A DNA stretch of 64,000 nucleotides, taken from contig CM053813.1 in NCBI GenBank assembly GCA_028671895.1, positions 47,090,501 through 47,154,500 on the forward strand. The letters are read 5' to 3'. The notes beneath the pieces are model-generated. The model had not been told where the DNA came from. It was given only the letters and a program-made list of their open reading frames with translations, and did no database searches. This document shows, in pieces, positions 12,927 through 22,350 of this stretch. The translations under genes were made by a program, and so were the position numbers. This DNA comes from Oenanthe sinensis. Taxonomy: Eukaryota; Streptophyta; Magnoliopsida; Apiales; Apiaceae. Numbering within the stretch: the stretch's first letter is position 1; each line of letters opens with the position of its first letter.

Positions 12927-13433
12927 ATGGGGCAATACCTTTGCTGCATGAAGCAGCCTACTTTACAAGATGAGTCTAAAAGGATTAACCCCTGTGACTC
13001 AAATTGCAGTACTCCTGTTTTTTCAATCTCAAAAATGAAGATAAAGCAAGATCAGAAACATCCTAGCAGTCCAGCAGCGCGAAAACTTGCAGTGGCAGAG
13101 CCATTGACATTAGAGCAATGTCTGCTGGATTCGCCAGACTTGAATATTTCTGAGTGCACTAATAAATTTGGTGGTAATGATCAACCTAAAGTTGTTGAGA
13201 ATTACCAGAAAATCGACTTGTCTTCTCCTGATTTGAATTATAATTTCTATACTCCAAGACTCAGTTTCTCATCTGATAAATTAGGCCTCTTGCAGAAGAT
13301 TGACGAGGATGATGATGAAGGTTCTTGTGGTACTTTTATAGGTGAGAAGGTGAAGAAGAGGGTAAGCTTTAAATTACCAGAAGAGGCAGATATCATATTA
13401 TTCTACTCACCCGAAGAGAAGTTCGACGAGTAG
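12927..13433 (+). CDS. Small plant protein of unknown function, probable N-terminal lipid anchor
   Basis: Intronless 168-residue protein. It starts MGQYLCCMKQ. Gly2 followed by Cys6 and Cys7 is the pattern of an N-myristoylated and palmitoylated protein, so a peripheral position on the cytosolic face of a membrane is likely (inference). The middle is polar, low in complexity and probably disordered, with two SPDLN repeats (about residues 69 and 100). The C-terminus holds an acidic EDDDEG patch and a basic-hydrophobic KKRVSFKLPEEAD segment followed by FYSPEE, which looks like the conserved core; RVSF is a possible phosphorylation or docking site. I do not recognise a named family. The ATG is followed by a continuous frame ending TAG, and the codon use is gene-like. 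Confidence 0.65.
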   Translation: MGQYLCCMKQPTLQDESKRINPCDSNCSTPVFSISKMKIKQDQKHPSSPAARKLAVAEPLTLEQCLLDSPDLNISECTNKFGGNDQPKVVENYQKIDLSSPDLNYNFYTPRLSFSSDKLGLLQKIDEDDDEGSCGTFIGEKVKKRVSFKLPEEADIILFYSPEEKFDE

Positions 13434-14026
13434 TAGCTAACTTGAAATTTTTACTTTTTTCATATAGTTGGTCACTGGCCAAGTCTCAGATACAGTCTCA
13501 TTTTGAATAAATGTAAGATCAACTACATCTGAACCTCTCGAATTGGTATTAGTGAGAGCCTTGGTGTATGCCATATGACCTGTTTTTCTGTATATATAAA
13601 AAAAACAGCCATAAAGTTTGTTGTGACTGTTTAGGTTTATTGAACTGAAGGTTGTGCTGGTTTTTGCAACAGGATATTTCTATATATTTTGACTATATAT
13701 ATACAATCTTTATTTTATTTTTTAGAATGTCTATGCATATTATGCAAATATGCGATGATGCAAAGGTACAATCTTGAACACATTCTTTTCACTTGATTAA
13801 TGATGATGGTGCTGCAAGAAGTTAAAGACAATTCACTTGATTATAAGTGAGTATTCATTTGAATAGGACAATTCAGATAAAACCAAATTAGTCGTTTTAG
13901 CTGAATTTATGCAGCACTAACAGTAGTTTTAGCCGATCCTGTTTACTGCACAAACCAGCATCAACAACAAGGTCTATGATTTATCTTATTTTTATAAAAA
14001 TAAAAACGATATCTAGAGGTTTAAAA
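13434..14026. other. Intergenic region between convergent genes
   Basis: Holds the 3' UTR of the plus-strand small protein gene and, from the other side, the 3' UTR of the minus-strand P450. It is AT-rich with TATATA runs near 13680. No other feature was recognised. Confidence 0.4.
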
Positions 14027-16283
14027 TCATGGTCTTACGGATAGATAATGGAAACTTGATAATTCACCAGAAACAATAGTTTTTTGCTTGGAGGCAAAGA
14101 GTGTTTTTTTATGCATTGTTACGCCTTGGCCAATTTCAGTGTCTATGTCTTCCTTCCTTATTCCAGGAGGAAGCTCCCAGTCAAATGAATATAGAAGATT
14201 AGAAAGAACAAGCTCCAGAGTTGCAGCAGCCATATACATTCCAGAGCAAATTCTTCGGCCTGATCCAAAGGGAATGAATTTGAAATCATGTCCTTTAAAC
14301 TGAATGTCACTGTTCAGGAATCTCTCAGGCAGAAAGTCATCTGGATTTTCCCAAACTTGAGGATCCCTACCAATGGCCAAAGCATTCACATAGACTATAG
14401 TTTTTGGTTTAATTTCATATCCGTCTATGACCAACCTATCCAAAGACTCTCGAGGGATGAGGGGAACAACAGGGTACAGCCTCATTGACTCCTTAATAAC
14501 TGCCTGTAGATAAGGAAGCTTTATAATTTGAAGATCCTCTTCATTTATTTTCGATTTTCCATGCATTAACTTCCTCACCTCTTCTTGTGCTTTGCGCATC
14601 ACTCTAGGGTTCTTTATTAAGCTTGTCATGATCCATATTAATGTGTTTGCAGTTGTTTCCGTTCCAGCAAAAAATATATTCTGCATATAAATAAGCAGAT
14701 CGATGGTCAATATGTTAATTTACCAAATGGAAGACATACAACTGGAGGAACTGTATATGAAACCTAACTATTTGGCAGATTGTTGTATCCTCGTGGCACT
14801 ACAATAGACATGTCATGTTTAACTACAGACCATTTCAAGCACCTACAGATGATGTGTTACATGCAGTAATACAAAGCACCAATCACAAAACTATATCATT
14901 AATCCATATAACCAGTTTGTTATCTGTGGTTTTAATTAATTCGTACTTGAATGAAACCTATATATCTAAAAAAGAGAGGGACAGAGAGTTTTACCATTAT
15001 AATTGCTTTGATGTTACTGAAGGTAAAATCTATTGAAGATAACTGGTCATCCCTCTTTAACTGAAGTAAGATGTCAATGACATCACCCTCCATGGAACTT
15101 GGCCTGCTTGGGCTTAGGTGTTCATTGATTAGTTCTTGATAGAACAAATCCATGTCAACAAAAAATTTGTCCAGCTCAGCCGAGGATCCAGTTAACCTAT
15201 CCAGCCTTCTGAACATAGGAAAAATATCTGAAAAGTAAAAAGCTGCAGTTACAGTCTGGAATCTTTTAAGTAACCCTTCAAATCTTTTTGAGTTAGCTTC
15301 ATCAAACTTCTTCCCAAAAGCAAGTCTACAAGTTATGGTGTTTGCAAGTGGCACTAGAATGTTAGCCAAGTTCAATACTTCATTTGATGAAGCTTTTAGA
15401 GAAATTCCTTCAATCATTTGAAAAACTTGTTCTTCGCGGACTGAACGAAAGGATTGTATTCTTTTCGAGCTAAAGAGATGAATGGTAACAATCTTTCTCA
15501 TTTCCCTCCAATACTCATTATATGGAGAGAAAACAACATCGCGACCATTGTAAGAAACTTTTCTCAACCCAAAGAGGTTGGGCCTGCTGCAAAAATTCAA
15601 GTCATGAGTCTTCAAAATATGCTTAGCCATTTCTGAGTTGGAGATTATTAAAGCTGGTAAATAACCAAGCCTGAGATACATGATTGGGCCATATTTTTTC
15701 GAAAGTTTCCACAGATAATACGGGAAGATGGAGAGATCAATCTGATGCAAGTTTCCGATGAAAGGAAGTCCCCGTGAACCAGGTGGATGGGGCAATTTTG
15801 ATTTATAGTTATGGAAATGCTTGGAGAGAACAACAATGAAGAGTACTGGAACAACAACCAGGATAGAGAGATATAGAGGCCGTTTGAGATTACTTAAAAT
15901 AAGTTACTTTTGATTTAATGGAGGTGTTTTTAACTTAATGGAGAAAGTAAAGTTTTTTATTTTAAGTTGAATGAATGTGTTTGGGTAATGGAACTTAAAG
16001 TTAAATGGGGGTTTAATAATTTTGACTTTAAATGAGATTTGACTTTAAAAAATTTTAAATTCATATTATTTATACTTTACAAGAGTCATGGAAGCAAAAA
16101 AAAAAAAAAAAATCGAAAAGTCAAAAAGTCATAAGCAAAAGTACCTTTTAGGTACTTTTTACTTAATGGAACTTTTCTCCTAAAAGCTAGCTTAAAGCCG
16201 GAGTACACAAACACGTCAAAAGCTCCTAGAAGTCATTTTTTACTTAAAGCCATGTTACACAAACAGGCTCATACTAAAGCCAT
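14027..16283 (-). pseudogene. CYP71-clade (CYP83-like) cytochrome P450, split in codon 5 by a MITE
   Basis: Class II microsomal P450 monooxygenase of 514 residues once the MITE is ignored. Coding parts on minus: 16283-16271, 15872-14995, 14680-14027; the intron at 14994-14681 is GT/AG, phase 0. Visible: an N-terminal ER anchor rich in V/L/I, the PPG hinge, I-helix AGTETT (302-307), ExxR as ESMR (361-364), PERF, and heme loop FGSGRRICSG with Cys442. The sequence style (KKYGPIMYLRLG, NFCSRP, SPYNEYWREMRK) is CYP83/CYP71-like; the substrate is unknown. The bases ATGGCTTTAGTAT at 16283-16271 rejoin in frame with 15872 after removing the MITE and one copy of its ATA target duplication. As it stands, translation from that ATG stops at codon 5 (TGA inside the MITE), so the gene is probably null although every other codon looks intact. 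Confidence 0.85.
15876..16270. mobile_element. 395-bp MITE inserted in P450 exon 1
   Basis: Imperfect terminal inverted repeats: GAGGCCGTTTGAGATTAC at the left, and the right end reads GAGCCTGTTTGTGTAAC on the complement. They are flanked by a 3-bp direct repeat ATA (15873-15875 and 16271-16273). It has no coding capacity. The duplication is confirmed because deleting the element and one ATA restores the P450 frame. The TIR form and 3-bp duplication suit a PIF/Harbinger- or CACTA-like non-autonomous element; the superfamily is not certain. Confidence 0.8.
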
Positions 16284-17439
16284 TACTTCGGCTTTCAGCT
16301 GATACGGTGTAATTGTGCAAGCGTAACTAGCTGGTCTTTTATAGATACATTTATTAATTTTTTTTATATTACTTAGTCTTGTAGCATTTTCCTTGATTAT
16401 TTTTTCCTGAAAGAAGAATTTTCCTTGATCTTAATAAAGAACTTTCAATAGTCCAGCTGTTGCAATGTATACTATATAAACTAGTACACGTGATGACTCA
16501 AATCGACTTTTTCTATCAACAAAAGTGATACAATATCTTTGATCTTTGATATTATGAATTTTTCTACTACAAATGAATCAGGGGTGAGGGAATCGATTGG
16601 TGAAAATACAAGTTATAATATAAACCTCGTTTTGAGGATTATTATTAGTTATTGTCCCAATACAGTGGTTGGAGGATTTTGTTTTATTCTACTCTGCCAG
16701 CCTAGTTGATGGCATAATTACTGCAAAATTACTTTTGACCTTTTCAGCTAATCATCTGGAAATTTGAGTAGAGCTAAGCTTAAATGTCTGATAAACAGCA
16801 CAGAAGGGTGATTAGCACATTTTATCTTATTTGACGAAGATCAAACTCCGAATTCACCTAAATTTGTATTGAGGTCTATTCAGATTTCCCAATTTTGCAT
16901 TCCAGGCTTATAGCCGTATGGATAGTTCTTTGGTTAATAAACAAGGATTTTGGTTAAAAAAAGAAATAAGTGTTGATAAACATGTTGGAAGTTGATCTAA
17001 AAGAACAAATACTATTTACAATACTATTCCAGTGGCCTACACAAGTGTAGAATGTTTACGATTAAGTGGTGGAGCTGCAGAACACTGAGCAACTAGGCCT
17101 ACAGTTTCTGTATCGAGTCATCTTAATGAAATTTCTATACGCTCACAGGACCTGTAGTTATGACTTAAGAGGGTGCAGTTGATAGTAATCAGATAAGATT
17201 TTAAACTTTTATATTGTTAATGTAGATACATAATTCATGACTGGTCAATGTATTAAACTATCAAGCAAATATTTTTCTCGATTTGGCCATGTAACGTGAT
17301 TATCAACATTGACTATTAGTATATAATTAGCATACACATGGAATTTTTAATTGGATTCGCATTATTTAAAACAAGGGATACATGTGCAGGACTAGTTAAC
17401 AACTCGCTTGATTTTAAACTAGTAGTCTTGGTCTAGCTA
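16284..17439. other. Intergenic region, P450 upstream region
   Basis: Upstream flank (promoter side) of the minus-strand P450, followed by the 3' flank of the degenerate P450 copy. It is AT-rich; no further gene was recognised. Confidence 0.4.
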
Positions 17440-18790
17440 AATTATTGCAGGCTTGCAACACCCCAATAGTTTTTGGGTTTGAGGCCAAGAGTGTTTTTTT
17501 GTGTGCAAAATTATACATTCCAGGAGGTACCTCCCAGTCAAATGAGAATAGAAGATAAAAAAGAACAAGCTCCAGGGTAACTAGGCCATATACATTCCAG
17601 AGCAAATTCTTCGATGAATCCAAAACCATGTCTTTCAAACTGAATGTTACTACCAATAAATATATCAGGAGAAAACTCGTATAGATTTTCTCAAACATGA
17701 GGATCCCTAACTATAGCTATAGTTTTAGGTAAATTTCTTATCCATTTATGACCATCCTAGCCAAGGATTCTCGAGGAATGAGGACAGCAACTGGGTACAA
17801 CCTCATAGACTCCTTGATGACTGCCTCTAGATAAGGGAGCTTTATATTTTGTAGATCCCTCTTCATTTATTCTCTCTTTTCCATACATCAACTTCTTTGA
17901 TTCTTTTGTGCTTTGCGCATCACTACCGGATTTTTTATTAGGCTTGTCATGATCCATATCAGTGTGTTTGTTTTTGTATCCGTCCCAGCAAAAAAAAAAA
18001 TATTCTGCATGAAATAACTGGATTAATAGTTGATATGTAACCATTGGTAAAAATCACCACGTGGAACTTCATATGCAAAGCTATTGGGCAGATCTGTCCC
18101 CTTGCGACATTGTACACAAAATCAATACTATATGTGTAATATGTTTCCCCCCATCAAAATATGTGCCTCACTTGGTTCAAATATAAAATTAAGTTCGACT
18201 AGTGAGTGCACTAAAAAATCAAGATAATTTGGGTCTGTTGCAGATTTTTAGATTATCCAATTTGGTTAAATTCAGGGCACTCGACTCAAACTAATTCCAG
18301 ATTCGGAATAGACTAAAATTAGTTTGTATTTGAACTATGGCTTATCAAGATATTGTTACTTGGAGAGAATTTTACCATTATAATTGCTTTGATGTTATTG
18401 AAGCTGAAATCTATTGCACATAGCTGATCATCTCTCTTCAAATCAAGTAAGATGTCAATGACATCACTGTCCATGGAACTTGGCCTACACAGGTTGAGGT
18501 GTTCATCGATTAGTTCTGTAAGAATAAATCCATGTCACAAAACAATCATGAAGCTCAGCAGAGGATCCAGTTAACCTATCCAACCATTGAGACAAAAGAA
18601 AAATATCAGAAAAGTAAAAAAGCAGCCGTTACAGCCTGGAATCGTTTAAGTAACCCCTTGAGTCTTTTGATGTTAACTTCATCAAACTTCTTCCCAGAAG
18701 CATGTCTACAAGTTATAATGATTGTAAGTTGTGCTAGAATGTCGGAAAAGCTAGAGGGGTATCCATTGAGCTAATATTAACTTTGAGCAC
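17440..18790 (-). pseudogene. Degenerate tandem copy of the CYP83-like P450
   Basis: Two blocks on minus resemble the neighbouring P450. About 18790-18365 corresponds to the second half of exon 1: GKKFDEVN-type residues, and a donor after NIKAIIM-like codons. About 18010-17440 corresponds to exon 2: the AGTDT-like region, YLEAVIKES-like region, FDWEVPPG and HKKTLLASNPKT. The reading frame breaks repeatedly. A segment including most of the PERF and heme-loop region is collapsed near 17600-17650, and the first 150 or so residues are missing beyond 18790. No functional product is possible. The copy shows that the P450 locus was once a tandem array. Confidence 0.8.
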
Positions 18791-19520
18791 ATGGTCGCCA
18801 ATTTTGTAACGGTCTTGCAAGGAGAATAATGTGAACTTTAAAGCCAACAAGGAAGAAACATATATCAAAATTTACTCTCATTCTTGCTAGAATTGTTAAC
18901 ATTCAGGGCAGGCTATAAAATCAGGGGTAGTCCGTGGTTTCCCCTTACCCCTGGTTCCAACCCTGCCTACATGTGTTAGTGTTACTGTGTTCATTTATCA
19001 CTTTTGAGTGTAGATTTTGTGTGAATTGACCAAATCGCAGCATTATTTACTGTTGCGGTCTTGGCTTCATAATAATCAGACCGGATTATAGAATTTTGTG
19101 AGTGTATGATATGTGGTTGGCTGCGAGTTCAGTTCATGTTTATTGTCTCGAATACAAAGTACTTCGAATATATTGTTATTTTTAGTTCTCGTTTCTCCTT
19201 CATTGTGATAGCAATGGCATTAAGAAATGGCAAACTTAATTTTCTTCGTATGTACTCTCTTTCGCAAGATTTAGTAGACTAGTAAGTCAGTTTTACAGTT
19301 TACTTCAAGGCTGAAAAGATCGTGTGTTGTTGTTGAATATATACAATTAAACTCTCTAAATATTTTAAGGTTTTGGATGGTCTCAAGTCCACTACTATTT
19401 GTAATGAAAAACAGAATGTCCACTATCATTTCTGAACGGATGCAAATCTGTAATCTTCTTCAAGCTCCTTTTCATATAGTTATGATTCGTGTCGTTTGGT
19501 GTAACCTCATTATATTTTTA
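18791..19520. other. Intergenic region, no gene seen
   Basis: AT-rich sequence between the P450 relic and a foldback element. Short open frames here have no recognisable protein features. Confidence 0.4.
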
Positions 19521-20203
19521 AGAGGTAATTGCATTTTGCATTCCAATGGTTTGGACTAATGACACTTTAGTACTCATACTTTAGATAATTGCACAATGCA
19601 TTCCACAACTATTTTGGTCGCTACAATTTGCACCCTTTCTATTAAAATGCTAGGGGTGTTTTAGGAAATTAAAAATATTTAATTATAATCAGACCTTTAT
19701 TTTAAGTTTTTGACTCTCTAAACGATATTTTTTGAAAAAATTTAAAGAACTAAAGTTGTAGAGGACGAAAATTTTAAACATTATTGTTTTGAAAAGACCT
19801 TTTCGTTCTCTACTACTTTCGTTCTTCAAATTTTTTCAGAAAATATCGTTTAGAGGGTAAAAAAGAATTTACAAATTCATTAAGCGTATGTTTTATTTAA
19901 TTCCAATTTCGTTATAATCCCGAAAAATTTGAGCCTTATTATTTTGAAAAGATCTTTTCGCCCTCTCCAACTTCCGTTCTTTAAATTTTTCAAAAAATAT
20001 CGTTTAGAGGGTCAAAAACCTCAAATAAAGGTCTGATTATAATTAAATATTTTTAATTTTCTAAACTACCCATAACATTTTAACGGAAATGGTGCAAATT
20101 GCGGCGCCCAAAATAATTGTAGGATGCATTGTGCAATTATCTAAAGTATGAGTATTAAAGTGTCATTAACCGAAATTATTGGATGCAAAATGCAATTAAC
20201 TCT
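19521..20203. mobile_element. Foldback (long inverted-repeat) element
   Basis: The left end AGAGGTAATTGCATTTTGCAT is mirrored at the right end (complement AGAGTTAATTGCATTTTGCAT). The inverted similarity continues inward for over 200 bp, including the segments around cctttattttaag on the left and its complement near 20020. The centre holds additional smaller inverted repeats. There is no coding capacity and no clear target duplication. It is unrelated in sequence to the foldback at 9.6 kb. Confidence 0.7.
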
Positions 20204-20826
20204 TTTTTTAAACTACAATATGTCAATATGTGAATCTAGTACACCTAAAAATGCTTAAAGAAAAGTTGATTTTCTTAGCCTTTCTCAAAAGAGAAAGTTA
20301 CAAGCTTACTTCAATTACTTTAACGGTGGCTCATAATTAAAGATATATAATCACAAAAAGAGCAAAAAAAAAAAAGAAGGAAAAAGAATACCTAAAATTT
20401 AATCTGCAAACTTTTTATAAAAAAGTAATCATAAAAATGCAGCATGCAAACCTAATCAACTTTTGAAAAAATTCAAAAAAAGTTAAAGTCGCATATTTGA
20501 TTGATTTAATCAAGTTGCTTTGATTAATTTCAGTCGCAAACATTTATATTTTATAGTTGCTTGGACTATATAATTTTATTTTTATATTAATTTTTAAAAA
20601 CATATTTGCAAAGAAAATATATATGTGTATATATACATGAAACTTCTTCAAAAAAAATTAAAAATTAATATTTATTTATAGAAAATAGAAAAAATAACAA
20701 TAAATTGATTATATTACATTGTACAATGTGTACACAATTGCTTCAACAAACATCCGAGTTCAATTATCCAAACACCTTTACTTTCTCTATCTCAACACTC
20801 TTTCTTCTTCTTCTTCAAATTGAACT
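20204..20826. other. AT-rich upstream region of the BAG-domain gene
   Basis: Very AT-rich. The last 50 bp is pyrimidine-rich (ctttctctatctc, then repeated ttc triplets), typical of a plant 5' leader. No other feature was recognised. Confidence 0.4.
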
Positions 20827-21390
20827 ATGAAACCAAGATACCGATCTTACAAAAAAGACCATTCTACCCCTACCTCCCACCCCCAAACAACCCAAATCCC
20901 CATCACATCCCCACCAATCCCCACCGTCCATTCCGCCGCAACCAAAATCCAATCAACCTACCGGACCCACATAACCAAAACCCTAATCAAGAAAATCTCA
21001 GCCGTCAATTCTTCAGCCGCCAACTTACAAACCCTAATCCAACGGCAAGAAACAGTCGACGCAATCCGATCCAACGATCAAGAACGACTCAAAATCAACG
21101 AAGCCTTGATGGGTTTGTTGCTGATCCTCGATTCTGTACCTGGGTGGGATCCAAATATTAGGGAAGTAAGGAGAAATGTGAGCCGTCGGATCGTAGGGTT
21201 ACAGGAGATTTTAGATGGTGTGACGGGCTCTAGGGTCGAGAACTGGGAGGAGTGTTTAAAATGGGACGACGTCGTTGAGAGGATGGAGAAAGAAGTGTGT
21301 GAAGAGAGAGGAGGTGGGTTTGAAATGGAGAAATTTTGTGCGGAGAAATTAGGGTTTAGGTGTTTACAAAGATTTCTTCGGGATCAGTGA
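20827..21390 (+). CDS. BAG-domain co-chaperone with IQ motif (BAG5-like)
   Basis: Intronless 187-residue protein. After a Pro/Thr-rich N-terminus comes an IQ-type calmodulin-binding motif (AATKIQSTYR, about 38-47, with following basic residues to 57). It is followed directly by a BAG domain (about 58-130) that in this family binds the ATPase domain of Hsp70. The order IQ then BAG, the short length and the helix-rich C-terminus match the plant BAG5-type subgroup, whose Arabidopsis member is mitochondrial and links calmodulin to Hsc70. An equivalent role here is inference. The start ATG at 20827 follows a TC-rich leader and gives a basic N-terminus. A competing frame starting at 20820 runs through the same Pro-rich stretch but lacks any domain and was not chosen. 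Confidence 0.85.
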   Translation: MKPRYRSYKKDHSTPTSHPQTTQIPITSPPIPTVHSAATKIQSTYRTHITKTLIKKISAVNSSAANLQTLIQRQETVDAIRSNDQERLKINEALMGLLLILDSVPGWDPNIREVRRNVSRRIVGLQEILDGVTGSRVENWEECLKWDDVVERMEKEVCEERGGGFEMEKFCAEKLGFRCLQRFLRDQ

Positions 21391-22350
21391 AAGCTAGATT
21401 CTCTGCATGCTATCAGTACGTCCGTGCTGTTTGTAATGTTTTTTATTTGCTTTCTCGATCTGTTGCGTTGTGTGGTAATTATATGGTTCAGAAATGTCAG
21501 GTTAATGTATGCATAACTGACAGGGATGTGTAATTAGTTTGTTTTTTTTTACGAAATACAATCTCGTAAAAATGGAGTACTTTCATTCGAGAAAGTTTAT
21601 CATCTAATTAAAAACACATTAAAACACATGCAAAGATGTCTCTGAACATTTAGATAATAAAATTTTAATGTCTGAATATAGAACACCTGCAATGAAAATT
21701 CAAAAAAATAATTAATACCATATCAAAGTTCAAAATAATAATGCAATGAAAATTCAAAAAAATAATTAATACCATATCAAAGTTTAAAATAATAATAATT
21801 AATGCCGCATCAAACAAGAAAAATATAATTAAAAATATATTACAAAAAATATATAATATAATATTATTAGAGATAAATAAAATAAATATCAAGATGAAAA
21901 AATCTAACCAAAGAGAATCCATTTGGTTAGATACTTAAAAATAACATATAATTATATACATATTTTAGACAAATTTATAAAAAAAAATATTTATTATCGA
22001 ACAATAATTCAAGATTATTAGTATAAATTATATCTAGAAAAAATTAATAATAAATAAATAATAACCATTTATTATGTGATATTCGTCCAAAGATCATTTA
22101 AAATCTTACTAAAATTAAAATAATAAATTCAAAAAAAAACTTTTTAATTAGACAAATAAGTCATAAAAATATACTAAAATAAAATGAGTACTTATAAATT
22201 AAAATGATAATTAACTATCAACATTAATATAAATTATAAAAAGCATAGTTAATGCTCATTAAAACATTAAAAATATTAATAACAAAATTAAATCATGACT
22301 AAAAATTAACTAATAAATTTAAAACCAATATACCGTAACCCCTCATTATT
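21391..22350. other. AT-rich intergenic region up to the CACTA element
   Basis: Extremely AT-rich with runs of AATAAT. It contains one tandem duplication, listed separately, and otherwise no gene. Confidence 0.4.
21688..21795. repeat. 54-bp tandem duplication
   Basis: Two adjacent copies (21688-21741 and 21742-21795) start with tgcaatgaaaattc and differ at about one position, so the duplication is recent. Confidence 0.8.

Noticed and set aside
14932..15795. P450 starting at the TTG before PHPPG (15795) as a complete N-terminus
   Set aside because: The hydrophobic anchor continues in the same frame to 15872 and then, across the MITE, to a real ATG at 16283.
14027..16283. Psoralen/angelicin synthase (CYP71AJ)
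   Set aside because: Motifs around the N-terminal half and heme loop are of CYP83/CYP71A-like type, not what I would expect for the CYP71AJ group; only the family-level call is supported.
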